Translations under genes and position numbers: made by a program
From: Capillidium heterosporum
Taxonomy: Eukaryota; Entomophthoromycota; Entomophthoromycetes; Entomophthorales; Capillidiaceae
Direction of reading: 5' to 3'
NCBI GenBank assembly: GCA_016630905.1
Contig: WBMQ01000013.1
Span: 62,001 to 126,000, forward strand
Length of the DNA stretch: 64,000 nt
Notes under the pieces: generated by a model
Seen by the model: only the letters and a program-made list of their open reading frames with translations
Databases searched by the model: none
Told to the model about the DNA's origin: nothing
In this document: positions 29,690 through 40,076 of the stretch, piece after piece
Layout: each line of letters starts with the position of its first letter
Numbering within the stretch: position 1 is the first letter of the stretch

Positions 29690-32600
29690 TTATAGCTTAT
29701 TTAACTGCGGCTGGGTACCTTTGAAGCCTAGCCACCACTGCATCAGCCGTTGTTTGAAGAAGAATGTAGTTGGACGGTCGACCTGTAGATTAGTCAGGAT
29801 CAGTCCTTCCAAATTGAACCGATCCAGCCATTTCTTATCGAGCTGTTTAGCGATGACGGCGTCGACATTGTTTAGCACCAAGTCGACATAGGACTCAGGT
29901 ACGACGTAGAGATGTGACAGTAGCAGCTGGAAACTCGGTTTAGCTAAAGTATCCCGCCCACCTAAACTCAAGTAAATAAGCCGAGTAACAACGCCGTAGT
30001 TTAAACTTTCATCGCTGTAGTTAAAGCGACGGTTGGCCGTCAATATTTGGTGGTAGGCCAATTGGTACTGCTTGGCATCCAGCTGAGCGTTTAACAAGTG
30101 ATTATCAAGTAAGGGCAAGTAAGTTTGGTTGATACGCTCGATCGACTTATAGTCTAGGTACGGAAGTAACGTCAACAGTGTTGTGTGATAGGACTCGTAG
30201 GTATCCCGGTCCTTGCATGTCAATCCTAGACGTCCAAGGACCAGATTCGTCGTAGATTGTAGGGCTTCTGGTTCTAGGTGCGGTGCTAAGTAAGCGACGC
30301 TAGTTAAGTAGAATAGAAAATGCCACTTGTAGGTGAGTAGATCGGATTGGTCGGGCTGTCCTAATATGGTATCTAAACATGATTAGTATAAACCAATAAG
30401 CGGATAATATTACTCAGCTCTGGTTGTAGCTTCATTAGTACTTCGTTAGCTAAGTTCAACTTAGTAACTCTAGTGAAGGTTGTTTGGACCAGTAAATCCA
30501 ACTTCCCGTATCGAACTTTAGGTTGGACCAACTGTGGGAAGAAGTGTAGCTTGCTGACCAAATCTACTAGATTCCCAATCTCCTCTGTCTTTTCAATGAG
30601 TGGTAAAGTTACCTGGCTGATTGACAAGACCAAAAATCGAATAGCCATGTTGATAGCTCGCTGAAGGTTCGTCTGATGACTTAGCTCAGTTATCAAATCA
30701 GGACGAATCTCCAAGGCGTCGTGCCACTGACAATATATTTTAGAAATTAGATTGGTGAGCCTAAAATGTTCAGTACTTGGAATGAAAGTATAATTACTGG
30801 CTTAATACTATGGGCCCGATTGTGTCTCGTCGTTGAAGCCCGTGGAATGTAGCTTTGCGGACCAATTTGAGACATTTGTCAGGTAATAAAGTGACAGAAT
30901 CGTCCAGAAGCTCGGTCATCAACTCAATCGACCTAGCCAAGACTGGGAGGTGGAGACCCTGCACTATAATTTCAAAGTGATGCAAACAGTGGCTAGCTCC
31001 ACTATTTAACAAGTTGGTATCGGGAACCCAAGATGTGACGATGTTGATAAACTGATTCATAATGAAGCTGACCAGTGCCTGTGGATTCAAGAATCCTAAC
31101 AAAGTCCGGTCGAAATTTGCTAGTCCAGCTAATGTTACAAGCCTGCTCTCTTGATCCCAACTTCCACAAATCCTTTGGTTCATGGTTGATAAGTGATAGG
31201 TAATTAGCTGACTAGTAAGTACACCGTAGGTAGGTTGCATTGCCAAGCTACTAATAACTCCACAATTTGCAAGAAATTCTTGATTCGTCAAATCCGAGTT
31301 GTAGTGGAATAATCCGTTGAAGTTAAAAGGATTGAAGACAATCTGATCGTTGGCGTCAATTGGTTTTCCTGGTTTAGAATTCGACGCTTCAGGCCAAGTC
31401 ATAACCAGTTGATCTGTTAAATTACGAAATAAGGTAGCGATTTTGGTATCGGGAATTCGAGGGTATAGAGCAAGATAGTCATCAGTCATGAACTTCAAAT
31501 CAATCGAATGTGAGTGATTCATAATCGCTACCATGGCGGCTTCAACTGATGTAAGCAACTCGAGATTCGGTGGTGAACTTATAAGACTATATCATTTTAA
31601 CTAAAGTTTATGAAATGGCTTACCTTGATTTCAATGATTTCGTATTCAATACGAGCTTAACAAATCTGCTGAGGTGGTTCGTCAATATTTGATCCGTTTC
31701 TAAATTAATAGTTGAAGTTAAATATCGATCAAAAAATAAATTTACTTGGTAGGTGAGGATAAGCCTTTAATAGATTCCTGATAACTACCTCATTAGCCAC
31801 TATATCCTCATCTGAAAGACGGTTTCCATTCTCAGTAAGGAATCGAATCAAGGGCACAATGCTATCACCTAGCGTCTTCAAGGTAGCTTCACTCATGCCG
31901 GCTTGCTTACCTTTTTCTAAACGTTCAAAAAGATTTCAGTATAAAACTATGGACATAAATATACCTGCTTTTATAAAGTAGCAATTCAGAAGATGTAAGC
32001 TACTCCCTACTGCTACCATCCAGCCTTTTCCAACGTTTATATAAGTCGCTATTAGTCGTATCAAAATATCCAAAAATATTGGGTCAAACCACTGTATAGG
32101 AATCACGTCGCTCACTTCAACTAGCCAGGTCAAATTATCTGAAGTTACCTTTGGTGATATATTACAATAGTCGATAACAGTCTCCATAGACAATCTAATT
32201 GCCTCGCCAAGTAATCTTACTTGAGACTTGTCCTCACTATATGAAAGTATTATTGAAACAATTTGAAATTAAAAGCTACTGGTTAATGGAATGTAGTGAA
32301 ATGGTACGCCTGTTCTCTATTGCTTCCAGTAATTTCAAGCTTAGTATATGTACCCTATAATGTTTAGTAAAATAAATCTCATTGCTATTACTGGCTATGC
32401 TTGTTCTTATAGAGCGGCAACCTCAAATTAAAATTGTTTATACCAGCCAAGAACTTGGAAACTAACTTGTCGTTAACTTTGCCAATCTAATTTGTATCAA
32501 CATTTATCCCAACAAAACATTTACCTTATTGAAGTTCAAAGTTCCGTTCAAGTAAAATTTAACAAGTAGTAGCGTCTTGTAAACTTGACTTTCCTGATCT

Positions 32601-32974
32601 GATAAACTTCAATTGTATATCAGTATAGCTTTTTAAAAAAGACTTACCTAGGGAATAAACTTGGAAACTCTTCCAAACTAGAGCAGGTGAACAGCTTATT
32701 GAATTTTTGCTCGTCTTTCAATAAGTTGAAGTAAACTTTGGTAACCAATGGGTTATCGATGTAATATTTAGGTCTTTTGAAACTACCTTCAAGTTCTAAC
32801 ATCCTGCTTAAAAATATATAAATATAAGAAATTACTTATTGGAGTAAGGCCATCGATAGGTTCAACATGTCTACTTAGTATATTAGCTCTCACCAAGCTC
32901 GGTTGCAAGAGGCTGTAGTTGGTGTAGAAGATGCTAAGCTGGACATTGTTTAATGCTTGGTGGGAGGTTGGCAT
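29690..32974 (-). CDS. PEX8: Candidate intraperoxisomal peroxin Pex8, many exons
   Basis: ATG 32974 (MPTSHQALNNVQLSIFYTNY) starts a chain of short exons of alpha-helical, Leu-rich protein ending at 29690. A 49-nt intron (about 32794-32842) joins exon 1 in frame to SFKRPKYYIDNPLVTK, and further exons lie around 32650-32800, 32530-32610, 31960-32230, 31750-31910, 30794-31560, 30373-30720 and 29690-30350. The C-terminal part (LLDNHLLNAQLDAKQYQLAY then RLMQWWLGFKG) resembles, from memory, the A-R-Q-F-x-L-A-F and V-T-W-W blocks of fungal Pex8, and the protein ends -NKL, a PTS1-like tripeptide as Pex8 has. Pex8 bridges docking and RING complexes in peroxisome import inside the organelle. Another alpha-solenoid protein remains possible. 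Not every exon border is resolved. Confidence 0.55.
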
Positions 32975-32989
32975 TGTAGTTGTAGTTGA

Positions 32990-34139
32990 ACAGACCTAGC
33001 TTTCCATTTCACCTTGAATTTTAATAATAAAACGTCATAAACTACGAAAAGTTTCAAATTTCAGGTGAGTTGTAGGAACTGTTATCCGAAACTTTGAAAT
33101 TCAAACTATACTAGTTATCCATGATTTTATATTGATATTAGTAGAGTGCTGACAAGTATCAAGGCTTGGTATAAATATAAATATATTTGGTAAGCATAGC
33201 CAATATTTTAAGCTTAAGTGGTCTTATATGATGCTTTATAGTGTACTATTTAGTACAAAGATTTATCAAAGTTGATTATAGCAAGCTAAATACCATATAC
33301 TTTAATATCTAACCTAGCTTATATACGCCATTTATAAGTTGATTCCTTATTAATTTTTAATTATATTGAGAAATAGCTCTCTTCATATTTCTAACTCAAT
33401 ACATATAGAAATAGCATGTATAGTAGTTAATATAGCTTTTCATTTTTTCAAAAGTTAGTCCAATCTTAAACTATATTAATATATATTGTATTAAATCATA
33501 CCAAGGTTATCGTTTTTATAACATTCATCAACCCAAAACCTAATCAGATAATTATAATGCTTTAAAGCTTGAGTATCTCTTCTATATATATTTCTTCTCT
33601 TTCCCTTTCTTAAATATGTAAATTTGATAGCAGTAATTATCTAAAGGATAAGAGAAACTTAGTTGAAAATAAAGGCTAGGTAAATAAACTACAAATAGAT
33701 ATAGCTATAAGACTGACATGTGGTGACTGTAGTATATCTACTATCAAAAGTTGATCCATCAGGACAGTATTCTAAAATACAAATATATGGTTGGTTTGAT
33801 ATAAACTAAAACTTTATTCTATTGCAAAGTGTAGAAATGAAAGTTACCATTATTTGTTAGAGGGAAATATCTATCTAGGATGTGCTACTTATATATTAAA
33901 AGGTTATAAAAGTAAAACTACAAACGTTGAAATATATTTTCAAAAAATACATTAAACATCAGTAAGTACATGCAACAAGAAAAGCAAACTACATTAACAG
34001 CAAGTAAATTGTAAACAGACAAAAAGTATTGAAAATATAATTTAATAAAATAAATCACCTTGAAGATAGAATGAAAGGTGTCCAGTAGTACTTGGATAAG
34101 TGAAGCAAGTTGAAGTGAATGCTTCATAAATTCTCATAA
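32990..34139. other. Very AT-rich intergenic region
   Basis: Low-complexity A/T sequence. A 69-codon minus frame at 33918-34127 is Phe/Leu/Tyr-rich from base composition and is not supported as a gene. Confidence 0.55.
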
Positions 34140-34929
34140 TTATTCCTCCATAGCGTTGGAGTCTTCGTTGGGGGGCTAAAAGAGAAGTTAGTTCACATAG
34201 AAAAATGACTAAACTTACGTTAGCAAAGTAGCTATCGAGCTCGGCATCCAAGTCCTCTTTAGATGCTTTAGGACGGGTGCTACGTTCGGAACGGGGTTTA
34301 CCACTACGACCACCTCTACGGGGCTTGGAATCATTATTACTACGGTCACGAACGGGACCAAGGCGGTTGCTTATGACACTAGTGTCGTTGGTTGGAGTAA
34401 ATGGAATGGCAATCTTCATGGCACGACCTAAGAATATGGGATGAGCTAACTAAATGGGGCAGGGGAGGTACCATCGAGAGTAACGCCGTGATACTTTTTG
34501 ACGGCGGCTAGGGCATCGGACGACCTGACAAAGACGACTTGCCCAGTACCCAAGGACTGGCCACTACCATTGAAGTGGATTAAAGCGCTACGGATACGAC
34601 CAACTTGACCAAACAATTCGCGGAGATCGCGCTCGGAGACACTTTCATGCAAATTGGAAATAAGAATCTTGCCAATTTCTCCATTTTGAGGGCCTGGACC
34701 GTTCCTAGCGTAAGGAGTGCTCTTAAACCGGCTGTCATTTCTCCTACGACGGTCGTTACTCTGGCGATTGCCACGGCTATTTCCGTTGCCGCTACTGCCG
34801 TCGCTGCGGCGTTGCTTGATAAGTTCATCGAGGCTTAAGTCGAGTTGGGAATCCAACTAACCGAGGAAAGGTTAACATTTGCTTTTAAAGGAATTTGAAT
34901 TGGTGTAAAAGGAGACCTACAGCTGACAT
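34140..34929 (-). CDS. mRNA export adaptor of the ALY/REF (Yra1) family, four exons
   Basis: ALY/REF binds mRNA and hands it to the Mex67/NXF1 export receptor as part of TREX. Exons are 34921-34929 (only ATG TCA GCT is coding), 34472-34856, 34219-34427 and 34140-34175, giving 212 aa in one frame. The N-terminal motif LDLSLDELIKQRR is the conserved REF-N box. An Arg/Gly/Asn-rich region is followed by an RRM (ILISNLHESVSERDLRELFG, then GTGQVVF and LDGRAMKIAIPF). An RG-rich stretch leads to the C-terminal REF box KEDLDAELDSYFA. Introns are 64, 44 and 43 nt. The 44-nt intron restores LDG|RAMKI; without it the RRM is interrupted. The usual family length is about 200-260 aa. Confidence 0.93.
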
Positions 34930-35838
34930 TGTGAGAAAGAAAGTGATGTTTGGCTCTAGGTTGAAGCTGCTTTTAAAGCTGGAGTTGAGTCTGAAACGTG
35001 CTAATTTAAAACCCACCTTTACAAAAATGGCTTCTAATTGGATGCACTGTAACCAATTGAAATTGAAGCTTAGCATCTGTTAAACTTAAATGTATTTAGT
35101 ATACTATCTTGGTCAGAAATAAAAGTCTTAAAGTGACTACGGATTAGTAATGGAATGCAAAGTCTATAACCAGTATTTGGACAATTATTTCAGGATTTAG
35201 AGGTATAAATTTTCATTGCAAAGTCAAAAGCAAACTAAATCATAGTCCATCTCAAGTGCTTGAAAGTCCGAATTAATTGCGCAATATAATATATACCACA
35301 AAGAGCTACAATACAGTTTATTTGGGACTATTGAGTAAATCTTGAAATGAATTCTAGTTGAAATTTTTATATACTTTGGACTACAAGGCATCAAATTTGT
35401 TATATACTTGCTAAAAAAGAACTGCTATAGGTCTTTTATAAAGCTCTTCACCTAAACTCAAGTAATAATAAAATTTATCATGCTTACGTTCTATCCGGTT
35501 CTCTAGGTTAGTACTTCAAGGGAAATTGATGTAAAACCAGCTACAACTCCAAAAACTAATCACTTTGCTATTCTTATATCGATAAGTACATCAGTAGTAT
35601 ACAAAAATCGTAGTTCTAAAATCAAATTGCCAACTAAAAAACGAAAACTTTATTTACAATCCACATATTTTGAATTACTTTTGAATGCCAAGTAAGCTGA
35701 CCACTTCTCAAAAAGGAACAGAGCAAGTCAAGACAGGTCAGCATGGTACAATCTACTTGGAGGGAGAGGGGAAGGAAAGGATGGCGATAGCTACATCAAT
35801 CTTACATCCTAAAAATCAAAACTACAACCCAAAATCCT
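34930..35838. other. Intergenic region
   Basis: This holds the ALY/REF promoter side (pyrimidine-rich TTTCTTTCTCACA just before the ATG) and the 3' flank of the bZIP gene. No gene is seen. Confidence 0.5.
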
Positions 35839-37653
35839 CTAATTGAGATGCTCCAAACTCTTAGAATCAACGACTTTGCAGTAAGAGACTTTGAAGTCCA
35901 ATTGGAGGAACCTACCTTCAACCTGCTCCTGGTCATCCTCATCACCCTTCCAAGGCGTGATTAGGCTAACAACGTGCTGCTCTTCGACCATCTTTTGCAA
36001 CGCCTGCGAGTTCAAAGGGTTTTGGGCGTGAGAGTGAGTAGGGCTAGGGCTGAACTGGAACCAGGAGCGCATGTTGGGAGTGTATAAGACGGCTCGCTTA
36101 GGCTTAGGTGGCAAAGCGATGTCCTTCTGGTTGGAGGCGAGGGCAGAAGAGGTTGAGGAACCATCTTCGATACGAAGGTAGTTGGTATGACGATCTTCAG
36201 ATCGAATAGCGTTCTGGGCAAATCTATATAACATAGGCAAGGTAGCCTCCCTAATGGCAGGCAGCTTGGCAGTGAAAATTCGGTCGATTATTTTGTTGTT
36301 GGACTTGGAGACGAAGTTACGGCGGTAGGCCACCTGGTCGTTAGCATTTGCAGGTACGGAAGGAGCTATCAATTTGGAAACTTCACCGATGCGTAAGGTG
36401 GTGACGGGGGCTGGAACTGAAACCAAACCATTGTGGACTTGCTGCTTAGCTGACATATCGAAATTGAAATTGAAAGCGCCGATTACAAAGAGGATGATAA
36501 GGAGGAAGGTAGGCAAGATGGCATTGAAGCTACGTACGTTGCGGGTATCAACTTCGACTTCCTCCTTAATCTCAAAAAAAGAACTGATATCCTCTTCCAT
36601 AGGCTGATCGTCCATCTGAGCTTCGCCTTCGGGGATAGGGCCCAAGCTATCAAGTTGGTCGAGGAACCGTTGGGGGTTGGGAACTTGATTTGCCATATCG
36701 CGGACCAAACCTTCTAAACAACGTACCCGATCGATCAACTGGACATTGCGTTGGACCAAAACCTTGTTGTCGGACTCCAGCTGGGACATGTGCTCTTTCT
36801 TCTTCTGTCGAGAGATCTGGGCCGACTGGCGGTTGCGGATCAACCGTTCGTTCTTCTTGAGCAACGTACGCTTACGGTACGCTTCAGCGCTGTCGGGGAG
36901 CTTGATAACCTCTTGAGCCAATTTCTGGGTAACGGCGTTCAACAAGGGTTTCGTCTCGAACATATCGTTGGCGCTAGGGCCCATCTGCACGGGGACGTAG
37001 ACTTCGGGGCTGGTGCGTTGTGGTTTAGGGGCCAAGATAGGCATACCGGGAGTTAGGGGTAAGGTAGCTTCTACGATGGGTTGAACCTTCTTCTTGCGGC
37101 CACGCTTACCTTTGGGCTTTTCAAAGCTTGTCTGATTGACGGAAGAGTGGAGGGCGCCGTGATTGTAGCTTGAGAACTCTAAGGAGAGATGGTGTTCGCT
37201 CGAACTAGACGAAATCTCTTGGCTGGAAGGGTGGACGTTCATTGACGTGTCAGACCCTTCATGCGTGTTGACGCAGAAGATCTGGGGGTTCTGGTAGGGT
37301 TGGAACAGGTTAAAGTGCTCTGGTTTCACCTGGTAGTCGGCCAAAAGGGGGTTCTGGAAGGCGTAGGCGAACTCACTGAACTTGGTAGCCAAAGTAGCAT
37401 CCAGGGCCTGGGGGACTAGAGGTTCAAATAAATTCATCTCGCAGGGATTCCCAGACGACAGCGAGGAAGGGGACCCGTTCTGGTTGAATATAAGGTGGTT
37501 GGGACTGAGACTGTGGCTAGAGCTGGCAAAGTCAGTTACAACCGGTTGAGTGGGCAACTGGGAGTTGGGGCCGGTAGCGCTAGTAGCATCCGAGTACACC
37601 TCCTTATTGATGAAGGTGAAGAACTGGTCGTTGTCGTCGTAGAACTGCTCCAT
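35839..37653 (-). CDS. Membrane-tethered bZIP transcription factor (ATF6/CREB3-like architecture)
   Basis: An intron-less 604-aa protein from ATG 37653. Residues 1-150 are Ser/Pro/Asn/Phe-rich, like an activation domain. KGKRGRKKKVQP (about 181-192) resembles an AT-hook or NLS. The bZIP basic region is at about 265-290 (NERLIRNRQSAQISRQKKK, the N-x-x-S-A-x-x-S-R signature), followed by a leucine zipper to about 315. An acidic linker precedes one strong transmembrane helix at about 378-396 (ILPTFLLIILFVIGAF), then a polar about 208-residue tail expected in the ER lumen. This order matches animal ATF6/CREB3 and plant bZIP17/28, which are released by proteolysis during ER or lipid stress. No classic site-1 RxLL motif is obvious right after the membrane. 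The function as an ER-stress factor is inferred from architecture. Confidence 0.85.
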   Translation of the reverse strand: MEQFYDDNDQFFTFINKEVYSDATSATGPNSQLPTQPVVTDFASSSHSLSPNHLIFNQNGSPSSLSSGNPCEMNLFEPLVPQALDATLATKFSEFAYAFQNPLLADYQVKPEHFNLFQPYQNPQIFCVNTHEGSDTSMNVHPSSQEISSSSSEHHLSLEFSSYNHGALHSSVNQTSFEKPKGKRGRKKKVQPIVEATLPLTPGMPILAPKPQRTSPEVYVPVQMGPSANDMFETKPLLNAVTQKLAQEVIKLPDSAEAYRKRTLLKKNERLIRNRQSAQISRQKKKEHMSQLESDNKVLVQRNVQLIDRVRCLEGLVRDMANQVPNPQRFLDQLDSLGPIPEGEAQMDDQPMEEDISSFFEIKEEVEVDTRNVRSFNAILPTFLLIILFVIGAFNFNFDMSAKQQVHNGLVSVPAPVTTLRIGEVSKLIAPSVPANANDQVAYRRNFVSKSNNKIIDRIFTAKLPAIREATLPMLYRFAQNAIRSEDRHTNYLRIEDGSSTSSALASNQKDIALPPKPKRAVLYTPNMRSWFQFSPSPTHSHAQNPLNSQALQKMVEEQHVVSLITPWKGDEDDQEQVEGRFLQLDFKVSYCKVVDSKSLEHLN

Positions 37654-40076
37654 AGTGCAAAACTAAAATGAGGTCAAGTGAAATGAAAGTACTTTTATAA
37701 AATGCAGGGTGCAAAGGTCGTAATCAATACCAGCAACTATTCAAGATAAAGTAAAGTTAAAAAACCAAATCTACTACTTTTATCAGCTTTGTAACTTTTA
37801 TAGCCCCCTTCCACCTTTTATATGGGGTAGCCTATTAGCAAAGCTTAAAAGGTAATCAGGTCACGGTAAATTTAGATTATACTTTCCTAAACCAGCAACT
37901 GTTAAAAACCAGAGCCCAATCAACTATTCGAAATTCAAACGGCCACCTGTTAATTAATTGTGGCTCCATTAGCCTCGAGCTTTATTGGCTACTATCTTTA
38001 GGTTCGATAGGAGTTTAGATTATAATTCTCCCTCCGTAAAAGAATAGGAGAATCGAAGGAACATAAGCAATCAGCTCAAGTCGATACAAAAATAAGTAGA
38101 ACAGATGCACCTTGATTTCAAAGCTAAAAGATTATTGGGAATCCGCACTGTCTAGAAAATATAGTGCATGCAGATAAGAGGGACCCAACATTTTAAGTCT
38201 GCTATATCATACAAAGCATAGCATTTTCAAATGTTTAGCTGGAAAAGCAGAATAAATTCTAGCTCTATGCTTTTAAATTTCGGTTCAATATGACACTTAT
38301 GACTTTGGTATCATAGGGCGCCATTTCTAAACTTGAAAATTTCGAAGCCACCTTTAGTAAGATTCTACTTGGAAAAGGTGACATAAAGCATCTATAATCA
38401 ATACCAAGCATCATTTGAAAGGTAAGGGATGCCATTACTTATAAAGTCATTTCATTTACCACTTATCCACGTTACCTCTACTCTTACAAATCTATGTTCT
38501 TCAAAGTAATTTTTCAAGCGATGCTATTCATATCCCTTCTGAGCAGTTCTTGTAAGACAAAGGTGAGGGTGCATTGGAAGGGAATAGAATCAATAATCCA
38601 AAGGAATGTTCTGTGCCTTGGCTTGGCTTTGAAGTTTCTTAAGATTTGGGTGGTGGCATCATAAATTGGTACGCGGTGCCTATCTGATTTTGCCATCAGC
38701 GTGTGATTGTCAAAATTCCACCATTTTGGTTGGGAATTGCTCATGAGGTCTACATTTCAATCTAAACATCTTAAACTTGAGGTAGATAGGACTATTGAAG
38801 AATTCTACACCATAAGCCACCACTACCTCCGATCCGATCTAGATTGCACCCATTCTACAGCAAACTATAAGAAGGTGTCATTGGAATCGGACCGGAGGGA
38901 GTAGATCCTAAGTTTTAAATTTCTTGGGCCAATGTTTCAAAGCTATAGTTGGGCATCAAGCATCAAGGAATCCATGTCTCGTTATAGAATCAAATATATT
39001 TTAGTGGTATCTAAATCACTTCACTACCTATCTTTTAATAAGTGGAAATAATGCTGTAGCGGACTCATCCAAATTGCAACGGACCTCTACATCTCCTGCT
39101 GGAATTGTCTCCCAAAGGCTTTATTGGCTTTGAGTCTGTACAATAAGAAAGGTATATACTCCAATACTTTCTAAAAACTAACCACATCTTCGCCTCATAT
39201 TACTGTTTTAAGGTATATATCTATCAAAGTTATCCAAAATAGTCTTATGCGAGGTTATCAAATAACCTAAGTCTACATGATGATGACCGATAAAGTCACA
39301 TATAAAGCACTACTAATCTTAATTAAAAGTGTGCCAATTATAGATCAATTTAATATGGGTCAAATGTCATCTGGGTTAAGTTATGGTAATACATCTGACC
39401 AAACGTTTGAGCAGCTTACAGAGCATATCGACTGCTAAGATTAGGCAATTTCTATATTTATAAACTAGTGGTTCATAAGCTGACTACAGCCATTTTATGA
39501 TATAAGTCTTCTGGAGATGGGCAGTAATTTCTAATGGGTAGAAGCTATAGGCTTTGATACGAGAAAGACAAGCAAACTTGGTATTGCTTAGAACTGCTAC
39601 CGCTACAGGCGTTTAGATAGAGTAAGTCTATCAACATATCTTACAAAAAATACTTTTATACTGCTGCTTTCCTATTTGGACAATCCAATTTCTCTAAACT
39701 AAGATAGCATCGGACCATATGAGCCAGCTATATCTAGGACAAATGTAGCTCAAAAAACGTGTACAAGTCTTTAGCTACTATAGGGATGTATAAGGTTATG
39801 GATGGTGTTTCACAGCATCTAATTTCTTTATTCACAGTGGCTTATAGAGTCATCTTAGAGTCTATAATCTTGTAAGATATCGCTGTCCATTGTCAAAGCC
39901 AAATGTCTATATACCAATAAAAAAGTATTCAAGTTCATTTCTGTAGGTATCAGCTGTATAAATATAAAAAAGTGCAATAACATAAAATATGTTCCAAAGA
40001 AACTTGCCATAAAACATATATTTCAGAAACACCTGTATTTCAAAGACATCAAGGTTTATTAGAGGCTGCCTAACCT
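37654..40076. other. Intergenic region with one unconvincing ORF
   Basis: Mostly AT-rich. A 76-codon ATG frame on the minus strand (38514-38744, MSNSQPKWWNFDNHTLMAKS...) lies in a locally G/C-richer island together with a plus frame at 38707-38904. It could be an exon or a gene relic, but no motif or partner exon is seen. Confidence 0.4.

Noticed and set aside
36374-37056. Plus-strand frames antisense to the bZIP gene
   Set aside because: They have no motifs. The minus frame has an intact bZIP, membrane helix and good start.
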